The notes: generated from the sequence alone by a model not told the origin. 64,000 nt of DNA from Leptospira sp. WS58.C1 (GCF_040833995.1 NZ_CP162137.1:124001-188000); one strand, 5' to 3'. Shown: positions 10,766-19,330, counted from the first letter of the stretch. A program made the numbers and translations.

Positions 10766-11095
10766 TCAGTCGTTGGACTTAAATAAGTCCTTCACTGCGT
10801 CTTTTGCTTTGGACAAGGTATAATCGTCCCTATCGATCAACACGAAATCCAAATTTTCTTTTTCTATTCGAGCCAAAACTTTGGCGATATCGGCGGGGGA
10901 TTTTAAGTTGGTGGCCAGATATTTGAATTTGGTGCCACATTCAGGACAAGACTTATCCTTAGTATAATTTAAACCCAGATGTTTACACTTTCCGCAAGTC
11001 CCGTACAGATCATCGATGATCATTAACTGAGAAGAAACTTCGCTTACGCTCAGTTTTTTCCAGACCCGGATGTATTTTTTATCTTCGGCCGACAT
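10766..11095 (-). CDS. hypothetical zinc-ribbon protein
   Basis: Unrecognised 109-residue cytoplasmic protein. Residues 34-55 contain CGKCKHLGLNYTKDKSCPEC, a four-cysteine zinc ribbon, followed by an alpha/beta stretch (ADIAKVLARIEKENLDFVLI). There is no signal peptide. It lies 26 bases downstream of the rocD region on the same strand as rocD's opposite end, with its own weak ribosome site (AAAAGA). A nucleic-acid or protein-docking role is possible but not shown. Confidence 0.7.
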   Translation of the reverse strand: MSAEDKKYIRVWKKLSVSEVSSQLMIIDDLYGTCGKCKHLGLNYTKDKSCPECGTKFKYLATNLKSPADIAKVLARIEKENLDFVLIDRDDYTLSKAKDAVKDLFKSND

Positions 11096-11121
11096 TCTTT
11101 TAAAAAAACGAATTCGAAGGA

Positions 11122-12357
11122 TTAGTCAAGGGTTTTACGGATCGTTTGCAGAATGAGAGAAGTCGCTTCTTCCAATTCGGATTTGGAAATACAAAGAGGA
11201 GGAGCGAAACGGATCGTATGATCATGAGTTTGTTTCGCGAGAATTCCGAACTCTAAAAGTTTGTAACAGATCTTTTTCGCTCTCGGGCCAGTTTCATCCG
11301 GGAAAAATTCCACTGCGTTTAACAATCCTTTTCCTCGGATCTCTTTTATTTTACCGGTATATTCGCTCTTCAGGCTTTCCAGAGAAGAACGGAAATCTAT
11401 CCCTCTCATCTCCGAGTTCTCCGAGAGATTTTCCTCTAATAATACTTGCACGGCGGTTTTGGCAACTGCTGCGGCTAACGGATTCCCTCCGAATGTGGAA
11501 CCGTGGGTTCCAGGTTTTAATGTAAGAATGATCTCGTCGGAACCTAAAACAGCGGAAACGGGAAGCGTTCCGCCGGATAATGCTTTGCCTAATACGAGTA
11601 GATCCGGTTTTACATTCTCATGATCCGCTGCTAAAAGTTTTCCCGTTCTGCCAAGTCCGGTTTGTACCTCGTCTAGGATCAAGAGCACATTATACTCTGA
11701 ACAAAGTTTGCGGACTTCTTTGAGATAACCTTCTTTCGGAACGATTACTCCGGCTTCTCCTTGGATGGGCTCAACCATAAATGCGGCTACATTAGGATCT
11801 TCTAATTCTTTTTTTAAAGTTTCCGTATCGTCGAATGGAATAATGGAAAATCCCGGAACAAAAGGCCCAAAGTCTCCTCTGCTAGTAGGATCAGTAGAAG
11901 CGGAAATCGCACCGATACTTCTTCCCCAAAAGTTTCCGGAAGCAAAAACGATCTTCGCTTTGTCCGTTGGAATTTTTTTGACTTGGTATCCCCATCTTCT
12001 TGCAAGCTTGACTGAAGTTTCGGCTGCTTCTACACCTGTGTTCATAGGGACCATTCTATCGAATCCGAATGTGTCACATAAAAATTTTTCCATAGGACCG
12101 AGTTGGTCATTATAGAATGCTCTGGAGGTGAGAGTTAGTTTTTCGGATTGGGTCTTTAAGGTTTCTATAATTTTAGGATGGCAATGACCTTGGTTCACAG
12201 CGCTGTATGCGGATAAAAAATCGAAATATTTTTTTCCATCCGTATCCCAAAGAAAGATACCTTTCCCTCTCTCCAACACAACGGGAAGAGGTTCGTAATT
12301 AAATGCTCCGTACTCTTTCTCGGTATCGAAGTAAAATTGGGATGTTTGCGTATGCAT
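11122..12357 (-). CDS. rocD: ornithine-oxo-acid aminotransferase
   Basis: PLP enzyme converting ornithine and 2-oxoglutarate to glutamate semialdehyde and glutamate. The 411-residue protein has the class III aminotransferase order: [46 protein letters not shown], the PLP aspartate in [15 protein letters not shown] and the Schiff-base lysine in [17 protein letters not shown] and NTGVEA favour ornithine over acetylornithine. ATG at 12357 gives the normal N-terminus; an alternative TTG lies 24 bases upstream. No arginine pathway gene is adjacent. Confidence 0.92.
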   Translation of the reverse strand: MHTQTSQFYFDTEKEYGAFNYEPLPVVLERGKGIFLWDTDGKKYFDFLSAYSAVNQGHCHPKIIETLKTQSEKLTLTSRAFYNDQLGPMEKFLCDTFGFDRMVPMNTGVEAAETSVKLARRWGYQVKKIPTDKAKIVFASGNFWGRSIGAISASTDPTSRGDFGPFVPGFSIIPFDDTETLKKELEDPNVAAFMVEPIQGEAGVIVPKEGYLKEVRKLCSEYNVLLILDEVQTGLGRTGKLLAADHENVKPDLLVLGKALSGGTLPVSAVLGSDEIILTLKPGTHGSTFGGNPLAAAVAKTAVQVLLEENLSENSEMRGIDFRSSLESLKSEYTGKIKEIRGKGLLNAVEFFPDETGPRAKKICYKLLEFGILAKQTHDHTIRFAPPLCISKSELEEATSLILQTIRKTLD

Positions 12358-12424
12358 CGTACTCGATTCTAACCGGTTCAAGAGTCACACAAGGAGATTT
12401 CGGTATTTTACCTTGACTTTTATG

Positions 12425-12440
12425 TTTCAACTTGTTGAAA
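12425..12440. promoter_or_regulatory. inverted repeat in promoter of TRL-like lipoprotein operon
   Basis: TTTCAAC-TT-GTTGAAA forms 7-bp perfect arms. A TTGACT element (12413-12418) that could be a -35 box lies just upstream, and the chosen start codon (12449) follows. The repeat would fall between the -35 and -10 regions, a classical repressor position. No regulator gene is adjacent. Confidence 0.45.
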
Positions 12441-12448
12441 TTTATTAC

Positions 12449-12829
12449 ATGCAATTCTCTTTTCGAAAAATATCCGCTTCTGTCCCCATTGTTTTTGCGA
12501 TTATGTTCCTTACGAACTGTCTTTATACGAATATCAAATCACCAGGCTGGTATTATTCTCAAAGTTATTCGGACGTAAGAGGAATGGAACCTGTAGGAAA
12601 ATTGGAAGGCCTGTCCTGCGGAACTAGCTGGCTTTGGATGGTTTACACAGGGGATGAGAGTTATGAAACCGCAGTCCAAAATGCGATCAAGGACAAGGCG
12701 GATCTTCTTTTTGACGTTCAAACGGATTATAGTTATAAATCTTTTATATTCGCTCTTTATTTTGAAAAATGTACCAGGGTGACCGGGATCGGAGTGAAAC
12801 TGCCTCAAAGACTTTTGAAAAAAGAATGA
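12449..12829 (+). CDS. TRL-like family lipoprotein
   Basis: The 126-residue protein has a signal peptide ending in the lipobox-like FLTNC, so it is probably lipidated. The mature part resembles the TRL-like family: LSCGTSWLWMVYTGDESYETAVQNA, then ADLLFDVQTDY and a final YFEKCTRVTG strand. Such small envelope lipoproteins have no established function. Its stop overlaps the next start by 4 bases (ATGA). The next gene has the same C-terminal pattern, so the two look like tandem paralogues. Confidence 0.75.
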   Translation: MQFSFRKISASVPIVFAIMFLTNCLYTNIKSPGWYYSQSYSDVRGMEPVGKLEGLSCGTSWLWMVYTGDESYETAVQNAIKDKADLLFDVQTDYSYKSFIFALYFEKCTRVTGIGVKLPQRLLKKE

Positions 12830-13416
12830 AACTCATTCCTTACAAACGGATCTTTTTTCTAATTCTGATCTTCGCAGAGTTGGTCGGTTGTATTCAAATG
12901 GGAGGGGCAAACAGGGCCTTGGTCCGCAGGAATCCGGAACCTTATCCTACCGGGATCGGTATTCCTCCAGACAACGATGTTCATCTGAACGGTGCAAATT
13001 TCAGGGACCCTTCCATCCATTATGGAGAATCCTCCACTAAGTTGCGAACAGGTGGTTTTGACGGTTATATCCGAGCTACTACTTCTCTTCCTCATAAGGA
13101 TATGTTCCATGCATCGTTAGATGGTTGGGATTGGTCGGAACATAGGATCGTAAGATTCGTAGGAGAAAGTAAGGGATGCCAATTCGGGGTACGTTTGTTT
13201 CTTCCCATTAAACGAGGATCTAACGATGCATTCATTCCGATCCACTTTACTTTCGGGAACAAAAGTTTTTACGAAGAATTGGGTGAGCTGATGAAGTTGA
13301 ATTCTATAGAAGCCTTATTCGATAGTAGGCTGGACGTAGAGTACACCGCCTATATTTTCGGATTATTCAGAAGAAAATGTCTGAGGTTTCAAAGTTATGG
13401 CATCCAAAAATTCTAA
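12826..13416 (+). CDS. TRL-related lipoprotein, paralogue of upstream gene
   Basis: The 196-residue protein starts with a hydrophobic signal ending AELVGC, a plausible lipobox. The C-terminal half (SIEALFDSRLDVEYTAYIFG, then LFRRKCLRF) matches the preceding protein's ADLLFDVQTDYSYKSFIFAL and YFEKCTR. The middle is longer and different. It starts at ATG 12826, overlapping the upstream stop, and its own end overlaps the DUF423 gene by 20 bases, so the three form one operon. Function unknown. Confidence 0.7.
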   Translation: MKLIPYKRIFFLILIFAELVGCIQMGGANRALVRRNPEPYPTGIGIPPDNDVHLNGANFRDPSIHYGESSTKLRTGGFDGYIRATTSLPHKDMFHASLDGWDWSEHRIVRFVGESKGCQFGVRLFLPIKRGSNDAFIPIHFTFGNKSFYEELGELMKLNSIEALFDSRLDVEYTAYIFGLFRRKCLRFQSYGIQKF

Positions 13417-13786
13417 TTCTATTCCATTATTCTTATCTTCGATATTAGGTTTTTTAGCAGTGGCAATTGGAGCATTCGGGGCCCACGGATTAAAATCAGT
13501 ATTAGCTCCCGACTTGTTTACCATTTACGAAACTGGAGCAAGATATCATCTCATCCATGCGGTAGTTTTACTCGTATTGGCACTGAGCGGAAAACTTTCG
13601 GAATCCAAGTTCAGAAGGATCGGATTTTGGCTCATCTTCAGCGGGATCTTGGTCTTCTCCGGTTCCTTATATGCACTTTCCTTAACTGGGATCAGAGTTT
13701 TAGGTGCGATCACACCCTTCGGTGGATTAGCATTTTTAAGCGGCTGGGTATCCATCGCTTATTCCGCTTTTTCAGAGAAAGAATAA
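13397..13786 (+). CDS. DUF423 (YgdD-like) membrane protein
   Basis: Small inner-membrane protein of 129 residues with four hydrophobic spans. The family pattern is clear: AVAIGAFGAHGLK near residue 20, TGARYHLIHAVVLLVLAL near residue 50, and ITPFGGLAFLSGW near the end. The role is unknown in all bacteria. It is the last gene of the TRL lipoprotein operon and ends 3 bases before the convergent oxidoreductase gene. Confidence 0.9.
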   Translation: MASKNSNSIPLFLSSILGFLAVAIGAFGAHGLKSVLAPDLFTIYETGARYHLIHAVVLLVLALSGKLSESKFRRIGFWLIFSGILVFSGSLYALSLTGIRVLGAITPFGGLAFLSGWVSIAYSAFSEKE

Positions 13787-13789
13787 GTT

Positions 13790-14437
13790 CTATCTGGTAA
13801 TATGGAAATTAAAATCCGTATTACCGAAAGTTCCGTACAATCTCAACCAGATGGGCAATAGCATTTCGGTTGCTCTTGCCCCTGTAATATCTCCGAGATC
13901 GATAATATTCTTCCAGCCAAAATCGTTCGCTAAAAGATCCGAGACTTCTTTCTTCGCTTCCGAGTCGTTTCCACAAACGAACACATCATGTTCTCCCGGA
14001 ACTCCCGAAGCATTAACCATAATGGTACAATTCATCGTGTTTAATGTTTTGATCACTTTCAGGTCCGGAAAAGATTTTTGGATGGTCTCTCCTAACGAAT
14101 CATTCGTTCCAAAAATTAAACCTGGCGGTTTTCCTTTGGAAAAATCGAGTGCGTTAGCAAGATCCACTAAAATTTTTCCTTTAAGGGTTTCTTCTCCGAC
14201 GGATCTTAAAACTTCTACACTGATTTCACCTTTTGTACAATTGAATAGAATATCACCGAAAGATGCTGCATCCTTAAAGGTTCCTTGAGAAGCCTTGCTT
14301 CCGGATTTGGAAACCCATTGGGCCGCTTTTTCATTTGTGGCGGAACGAGATCCCATTTTTACCTCGTGCCCTTTTTCGATTAGTTTACTTCCGATGGTCT
14401 CTCCTACCATCCCGGTGCCTAAAACTCCGATTTTCAT
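13790..14437 (-). CDS. F420-dependent NADP oxidoreductase-like protein
   Basis: The 215-residue Rossmann protein starts KIGVLGTGMVGETIGSKLIE, the NADP-binding GxGxxG of the coenzyme-F420 NADP reductase family, followed by GSRSATNEKA. The middle holds DILFNCTKGE and ILVDLANALDFSKG. Many bacterial members act on substrates other than F420, and no F420 synthesis gene is visible, so the electron partner is open. A 17-bp palindrome lies 40-56 bases upstream of the start in the gap to the PhzF gene. Confidence 0.85.
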   Translation of the reverse strand: MKIGVLGTGMVGETIGSKLIEKGHEVKMGSRSATNEKAAQWVSKSGSKASQGTFKDAASFGDILFNCTKGEISVEVLRSVGEETLKGKILVDLANALDFSKGKPPGLIFGTNDSLGETIQKSFPDLKVIKTLNTMNCTIMVNASGVPGEHDVFVCGNDSEAKKEVSDLLANDFGWKNIIDLGDITGARATEMLLPIWLRLYGTFGNTDFNFHITR

Positions 14438-14476
14438 TTATTTCTCCGAAAGTACGACCTCAAAATCGTTAAACCG

Positions 14477-14493
14477 GATCAGTTTAACTGATC
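14477..14493. promoter_or_regulatory. 17-bp palindrome between oxidoreductase and phzF-like gene
   Basis: GATCAGTT-T-AACTGATC is a perfect palindrome with a one-base centre. It sits in the divergent promoter region, 40 bases from the oxidoreductase start and about 100 from the PhzF start. It has the size of a dimeric repressor operator. Confidence 0.5.
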
Positions 14494-14593
14494 TTAGACA
14501 AAAGATCCAATGTATTGTTCTTTCTGTATTGGAAAAAAGAAATAAAACTGTCACTGTAATCCTTTTTAAAAATAGGGAATGATATTTATAAAC

Positions 14594-15409
14594 ATGAAAA
14601 CCGAATATACGATTTTCCAAATAGATGCATTTACAGATTCCTTATTTAAAGGAAATCCTGCAGCGGTGGTTCCTTGGCAAGGAGAATGGTTGCCCGACTC
14701 CAAACTCATCGAGTTAGCAATGGAGAATAATGTATCGGAAACCGCATTCTTCCGTCCTAGAAAGGAAAAAGGGGAGTATGATCTAAGATGGTTTACTCCA
14801 AATGTCGAAGTCGACCTTTGTGGTCATGCGACTTTGGCGACTGCATTTGCAATTCATGAAGTATTGGAGAATGAATCGGATGTTTCCTCTTTAAAATTTC
14901 ATACTAAGAGTGGGATCTTGGAAGTGTTTCGGGAGAATGGAAAATACTATTTGGATTTTCCTGCAAGGCCGCCCGTCGAAACCGAATATTCTCCGGAAGA
15001 TCTAATATCTTGTTTTAATATAAAGGCTAAAGAAATTTTAAAAGCCCGAGATATCCTATTCGTTTTTGAAAAAGAATCAGAGGTCCGCAATTTGCTCCCA
15101 AACCATGATGCTTTGACAAAACTTCCATTCTTTGCTGCGATTGTAACGGCCCCCGCCGATAGTGGGAAGTCCTACGATTTTATTTCCAGATTTTTTGCTC
15201 CTGCTAAAGGAGTTCCGGAAGATCCAGTGACCGGTTCTTCTCATTGTACATTGATCCCCTTTTGGTCTGAAAGATTTAGGAAGAAGGAACTGAATGCATA
15301 CCAAGCTTCCGCGAGAGGAGGGCATTTGGTCGGTGAGAATCGAGGAGAAAGAGTTCGTATCGGAGGGAACTGCAAACTATATCTGAAAGGCTCCTTTTAT
15401 CTGGAGTAA
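14594..15409 (+). CDS. PhzF family isomerase/epimerase
   Basis: The 271-residue protein has the PhzF fold markers: QIDAFTDSLFKGNPAAVV at the N-terminus, ENNVSETAFF with the catalytic glutamate, WFTPNVEVDLCGHATLATAF, and the second-domain copy GVPEDPVTGSSHCTL. Family members are isomerases of unknown natural substrate outside phenazine producers; no phenazine genes are here. ATG 14594 gives the usual N-terminus; an ATG 15 bases upstream is also in frame. Confidence 0.88.
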   Translation: MKTEYTIFQIDAFTDSLFKGNPAAVVPWQGEWLPDSKLIELAMENNVSETAFFRPRKEKGEYDLRWFTPNVEVDLCGHATLATAFAIHEVLENESDVSSLKFHTKSGILEVFRENGKYYLDFPARPPVETEYSPEDLISCFNIKAKEILKARDILFVFEKESEVRNLLPNHDALTKLPFFAAIVTAPADSGKSYDFISRFFAPAKGVPEDPVTGSSHCTLIPFWSERFRKKELNAYQASARGGHLVGENRGERVRIGGNCKLYLKGSFYLE

Positions 15410-15413
15410 AATT

Positions 15414-16064
15414 TTACTTATAGGATTTATTCTTCAGGCCTGAATCTAAAATTTGTAATATCTTCTCCGCTTCTTGTAGAGCGTTATTCTTATCTATCTG
15501 CAATAAAGGGTTATTCAGTTGGCATTCGTTTAGAAGAACTGAATAACCATGAACCAAAGACCAGGCAGCAGTTGCCATTTCTCTTGCTTGGAACTTATTG
15601 ATCTTTTGGGATTCACAGATCAGGATCGTTTCCCAAAGTTTTAAAAAGGAATTTTTACCTGCTTCCATAAGATCTTCCAGGTCGCCCACAGGCCCCAGAT
15701 CTATATGCCACATGGCCCTGTAGTAGCCTACATTCTCCAAACAAAAAGAAATATAAGCGAGGCCTAGTCTTTTCAATCGATCGAACGGATCGGAAGGAGA
15801 AGAGGCCTTCTCCGCTTTCGTAAATTCTTCCGTTATTTTTATAAATCCGTCTTTGGAAATTTGAGCGAGAAGGTCCCTATGAGAAGGAAAATGTCTATAA
15901 GCGGCCGCATGACTGACTCCGGCTTCTCTTGCGATCTCTCTAATGGTAAATGCGGAATCTTTGCTGCTCTCTAAACGTTTTAAGGCCAGTGTTTTTAGGG
16001 TCTCCGCTAAATTCCCATGGTGATAGGAACCTTCCGGTTTTTTCATTTTTTTCTTTGCCGGCAT
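15414..16064 (-). CDS. TetR/AcrR family transcriptional regulator
   Basis: The 216-residue protein has an N-terminal helix-turn-helix (FTIREIAREAGVSHAAAYRHF, residues about 40-60) and a helical ligand-binding C-terminus. It is transcribed divergently from the ABA4-like membrane gene. The 121-bp gap carries phased GTAACA half-sites and a 15-bp palindrome, so it most likely represses itself and the divergent operon. The ligand is unknown. Confidence 0.92.
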   Translation of the reverse strand: MPAKKKMKKPEGSYHHGNLAETLKTLALKRLESSKDSAFTIREIAREAGVSHAAAYRHFPSHRDLLAQISKDGFIKITEEFTKAEKASSPSDPFDRLKRLGLAYISFCLENVGYYRAMWHIDLGPVGDLEDLMEAGKNSFLKLWETILICESQKINKFQAREMATAAWSLVHGYSVLLNECQLNNPLLQIDKNNALQEAEKILQILDSGLKNKSYK

Positions 16065-16091
16065 AAAAATTTCCTAAAAAATGTTGACGTT

Positions 16092-16120
16092 GGTAACATT
16101 TGGTGTTACCAATAGTAACA
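16092..16120. promoter_or_regulatory. phased GTAACA half-sites, probable TetR operator
   Basis: Three half-sites occur in alternating orientation: GTAACA at 16093-16098, TGTTAC at 16104-16109 and GTAACA at 16115-16120. Each begins exactly 11 bp after the last. The first two are arms of a perfect 7+5+7 inverted repeat (GGTAACA ... TGTTACC). One-turn spacing would allow one or two dimers on the same DNA face. Confidence 0.6.
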
Positions 16121-16123
16121 TTG

Positions 16124-16138
16124 TTGGACTGAGTCCAA
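16124..16138. promoter_or_regulatory. 15-bp palindrome TTGGACT-G-AGTCCAA
   Basis: A perfect 7+1+7 palindrome lies 3 bases after the GTAACA cluster and 47 bases before the start of the ABA4-like gene. It may be a second operator with different sequence specificity, or part of the same control region. Confidence 0.5.
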
Positions 16139-16185
16139 TATTTTTCAAGTAAATCCCGGAGTAGAACGGGAAAGGACGAGGTTTT

Positions 16186-16611
16186 ATGACTCCAGAACTA
16201 ACATTCAAGTTAGCCAGCAATTTTGCGATTGTCGGCTGGTTATTGCTCGCCGGTCTTCCAAATGCGAGGATCACCAAACTATTGGTAAGAAACGGGGTTT
16301 GGCCCTTGGTACTTTCCGTATTGTACTTATTGATCTTAGCATTGAACACAAAGGGAGGTTTCGATTTCGGATCCTTGGAAGGTGTGACCAAACTATTTTC
16401 CGACCCTTGGGTCTTGCTCGCAGGTTGGGTGCATTATCTTGCCTTCGATTTATTCATAGGGATCTGGGAAACAAAAGAAGCGGAAACATTGGGAATATCC
16501 AGGTGGATCTTGATACCTTGTTTATTCTTCACACTAATGATCGGGCCGGTCGGCTACTTATTATTTCAAATCGTTCGTTGGAAAAAAGGAGGAAGTCATG
16601 CAAGCATCTAA
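16186..16611 (+). CDS. ABA4-like (DUF4281) membrane protein
   Basis: The 141-residue protein has four hydrophobic spans and the DUF4281 pattern: FAIVGWLLLAGLP at the start, DPWVLLAGWVHYLAFDLFIG in the middle, and MIGPVGYLLFQIVRW at the end. The plant relative ABA4 is linked to neoxanthin formation; bacterial members are of unknown role. ATG 16186 follows ACGAGG. It is divergent from TetR and overlaps the next membrane gene by 14 bases. Confidence 0.85.
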   Translation: MTPELTFKLASNFAIVGWLLLAGLPNARITKLLVRNGVWPLVLSVLYLLILALNTKGGFDFGSLEGVTKLFSDPWVLLAGWVHYLAFDLFIGIWETKEAETLGISRWILIPCLFFTLMIGPVGYLLFQIVRWKKGGSHASI

Positions 16612-17407
16612 CGTATTAAATCCGGCTAATTTTCAGTCGGAAGGGTTTTTCTATACTTTAAGAAAGAACAGAGGCTTAAGTTTTTATACAGGGCTAGTAT
16701 CTTTCCTTTTAATGCCGGTCTACATTCTTCTTTCCCAAATCGATCCAAGGATGGTTGTGGGGGCGAATACTTGGATCAAACCATTAAAATTTGCTGTTTC
16801 TATCGGGATCTTTCTATGGACCATGGCTTGGTTTTTGGAATTGTTGGGAGATTTTCCGAAATTCAGAGATAGAGTAGAAAAATATTTTGTGATCTCTACC
16901 ATAGTGGAGTTGGTGCTCATCACTTTACAATCAGCAAGAGGAGTGCAATCACACTTCAACCAATCTTCTGCACTTGATGGAGCGATCTACAGTATCATGG
17001 GAATGTTTATCTTCCCTATGATACCTGTTTCGATCTGGATGGATAAGAAGTTCAGACTTCTTGGTTCCAAATTGGATCCTCGTATATTAACTGCCGTTCG
17101 ATTCTCTCTTTGGATCTTTGCAATCGCTTCCGTGGTCGGAGTTTTTATGTCTGCGAGATTAGCTCATGCTGTCGGCGTCCCTGACGGAGGTCCAGGACTG
17201 CCTATCGTGAATTGGAGTACGAACGGAGGAGATATCCGTATCGCTCATTTTGTCGGGATACATGCCTTACAAATTCTTCCTCTGTTTGCGTTTTTAACGA
17301 TCAAACAAAGTTGGAATGTTTTAAGTGTTAAAATTGTTTCAATAGGTTATGCGATCTTGGTTGGGGCAGTTTTTGCAAATGCAATGCTCGGTCGTCCATT
17401 GATCTAA
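16598..17407 (+). CDS. hypothetical multi-span membrane protein
   Basis: Unrecognised 269-residue protein with about seven hydrophobic spans (for example LVSFLLMPVYILLSQI, LPLFAFLTI and GYAILVGAVFANAML). Conserved-looking polar spots are NTWIKPLKFAVS near residue 60 and AHFVGIHALQILP near residue 218, where the two histidines could bind metal or haem. A strong site AAGGAGGAAGTC precedes the ATG. It is co-transcribed with the ABA4-like gene under the divergent TetR region. Confidence 0.75.
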   Translation: MQASNVLNPANFQSEGFFYTLRKNRGLSFYTGLVSFLLMPVYILLSQIDPRMVVGANTWIKPLKFAVSIGIFLWTMAWFLELLGDFPKFRDRVEKYFVISTIVELVLITLQSARGVQSHFNQSSALDGAIYSIMGMFIFPMIPVSIWMDKKFRLLGSKLDPRILTAVRFSLWIFAIASVVGVFMSARLAHAVGVPDGGPGLPIVNWSTNGGDIRIAHFVGIHALQILPLFAFLTIKQSWNVLSVKIVSIGYAILVGAVFANAMLGRPLI

Positions 17408-17417
17408 GAGATTCCGG

Positions 17418-17451
17418 ATCCGAACCTGTCATATTTTGATTTGGTTCGGAT
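17418..17451. terminator. hairpin between convergent genes
   Basis: ATCCGAACC (17418-17426) pairs with GGTTCGGAT (17443-17451), a perfect 9-bp stem with a 16-nt AT-rich loop, in the 55-bp gap between the membrane protein and the convergent 112-residue gene. There is no long T run, so termination strength is uncertain. Confidence 0.5.
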
Positions 17452-17462
17452 TACTTTACGAC

Positions 17463-17801
17463 TTATCCTCTTTCCGTTCCGAAATAAAATTTTCCTTGTT
17501 TACGAATCAGATTTCTGCTGATCAACCCGTCTGCAATAATGAGTAATCCTTGCGCTGCCGCATGTTTTTTTTCTTCAGGGACATCGTTCTGTTTGGACAT
17601 CAACTCGTGAACATAAGCTCTACGTTTTGCATCCATAACTCCTAGCATGGAGCCGCAAACTTTTTTATCTCCGACCAAGAATGCTAGTGCCAAGGTTTGA
17701 GGTGGAGTTTCGTTACACAAATAAAACAACGCCAGGTTATCAAAGAAGGACAATTCTTCGAAAGATTTTAAAGTTAATTCTTCCTTATCTTCTCCGCTCA
17801 T
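17463..17801 (-). CDS. hypothetical protein, 112 residues
   Basis: Unrecognised soluble protein, mostly helical. The segment TLALAFLVGDKKVCGSMLGV followed by DAKRRAYVHELM faintly recalls the helical repeats of FliG-type middle domains, but this is too weak to name it. Its ATG overlaps the stop of the M32 carboxypeptidase gene by 4 bases, so the two are co-translated. No signal peptide. Confidence 0.65.
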   Translation of the reverse strand: MSGEDKEELTLKSFEELSFFDNLALFYLCNETPPQTLALAFLVGDKKVCGSMLGVMDAKRRAYVHELMSKQNDVPEEKKHAAAQGLLIIADGLISRNLIRKQGKFYFGTERG

Positions 17802-19330
17802 ATTGCCTCCTGTTCTTTGATCTTAGAATCCAAATATTCCACTAAGTATTTGGAATTCGGTTCTTCTCCGGTTGCCTGTCGGATCAGTTCCTTTGCCTCT
17901 AGACTTCTGCCCTTACTATGAACATGTTTTCTGAGCCAATTAAGGAGAGAAGAAGTTTCTCTGTTTTTTAATTCATCCTTAAACTTAGGATTCTGTTTCA
18001 AGAAGGCCGAATAGAGTTGGGCCGCATAAATATTTCCCAAGGAGTACGTTGGAAAATAACCGAAGGCTCCACCGCTCCAATGAACATCCTGTAAAAATCC
18101 TTTGGAATCATCCGTAACGTCAACGCCTAGCAAAGATCTCATTCCATCTTTCCAAGCGCCTGAAAGATCCTTCAATACGAGTTCTTTTTTGAAAATCGCT
18201 CTTTCAATTTGAAATCTCAGGATTACATGAAGATTGTAAGTGATTTGGTCGGCTTCTACTCGGATCAATGAAGGTTTGGATCTATTTACAAAAGAATAAA
18301 GTTTAGGAAAAGGAAGAGAAGATTCGGAAATACCTAAGTTTTTCAAAAACAAAGGATAGATCCCTTCCCAAAATTCCTTGGACCTTCCCACTTGATTTTC
18401 CCAAAGACGGCTTTGAGATTCGTGAACACCCAAAGAAACGGAATCCTTTAAAGGAGAAGGACCTCCTGCAATCAACGAGATTCCCGCCTCATACAAAGCA
18501 TGACCTGTTTCATGCAAAACCGAATACACGGAAGAAAGCGGATCCGATTCTTCATAACGTGTGGTAATCCTTTTATCAAAAGAACCTAAAGAAGTAGAGA
18601 ATGGGTGTGCGCTAGAATCCAATCGAAATCCCGATTCAGGCAAGCCCAAAAGAACCGGAAGACTCTTATTAAAAGGAATTTGAGAATCGATCGGAAAATT
18701 TCCCTGAAAAGGAAAGTCCGCGTCTTTTGCCTTTGCGATGAGAGGCACTAATGATTTTCTGAGATCCGCAAATAGGACTTCTAAGTCGGCAGCTTTTGCT
18801 TCCGGTTCGTATTCATCTAAAAGAGCGTCATACGCTTCCGTAGAATAACCGAAATAATCCGCCTTCTGAAAAACAAGATCCACGATCTTTTGTAAGATAG
18901 GAAGAAAGGAGGAAGCATCATTCTTCTTTCTGGCGTCGACCCAGATAGAATGTGCCTGGCTTGTTACCTTAGAAAATTCTTCCACCCAAGAAATCGGCAA
19001 ACAAGAAGAACGATCCAGATCTTTGAATAATAAATTCAGCTCTCTTTCTCGGAGAGATTTTCCAGGAAGATCGGTGCGAGAATTTTCTTCCCTGGCTTTC
19101 TCCGCCAAACTGCGAAAAGATTCTCCGATAAAAGATTTATGGGCAAGTCCGGAAAGAAAACTAAGTTGATCGCCCCTTTCCGCTAAGCCGTCACTTGGGA
19201 TACCGATTTCCATATCCCAATGCAATACACTGCCAATGTTTCTAAGATGATAAATATTACGGAATTCATCCCGGTAGGCCTTGAACGCCGGAAGGATATT
19301 TTCCCAATTTTGAAGCTCGGATTCCCACAT
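17798..19330 (-). CDS. M32 family metallocarboxypeptidase (thermostable carboxypeptidase 1 type)
   Basis: Zinc carboxypeptidase that removes C-terminal residues from peptides in the cytoplasm. The active-site helix VLHETGHALYEAGI (HExxH) is near residue 240, followed by the M32 signatures GVHESQSRLWENQVGRS and IRVEADQITYNLHVILRF, and HWSGGAFGYFPTYSLGN near the end. I use ATG 19330 (510 residues, the normal M32 length); reading on to 19432 would run into the tRNA-Gly gene on the other strand. The ribosome site is weak. Confidence 0.9.
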   Translation of the reverse strand: MWESELQNWENILPAFKAYRDEFRNIYHLRNIGSVLHWDMEIGIPSDGLAERGDQLSFLSGLAHKSFIGESFRSLAEKAREENSRTDLPGKSLRERELNLLFKDLDRSSCLPISWVEEFSKVTSQAHSIWVDARKKNDASSFLPILQKIVDLVFQKADYFGYSTEAYDALLDEYEPEAKAADLEVLFADLRKSLVPLIAKAKDADFPFQGNFPIDSQIPFNKSLPVLLGLPESGFRLDSSAHPFSTSLGSFDKRITTRYEESDPLSSVYSVLHETGHALYEAGISLIAGGPSPLKDSVSLGVHESQSRLWENQVGRSKEFWEGIYPLFLKNLGISESSLPFPKLYSFVNRSKPSLIRVEADQITYNLHVILRFQIERAIFKKELVLKDLSGAWKDGMRSLLGVDVTDDSKGFLQDVHWSGGAFGYFPTYSLGNIYAAQLYSAFLKQNPKFKDELKNRETSSLLNWLRKHVHSKGRSLEAKELIRQATGEEPNSKYLVEYLDSKIKEQEAI

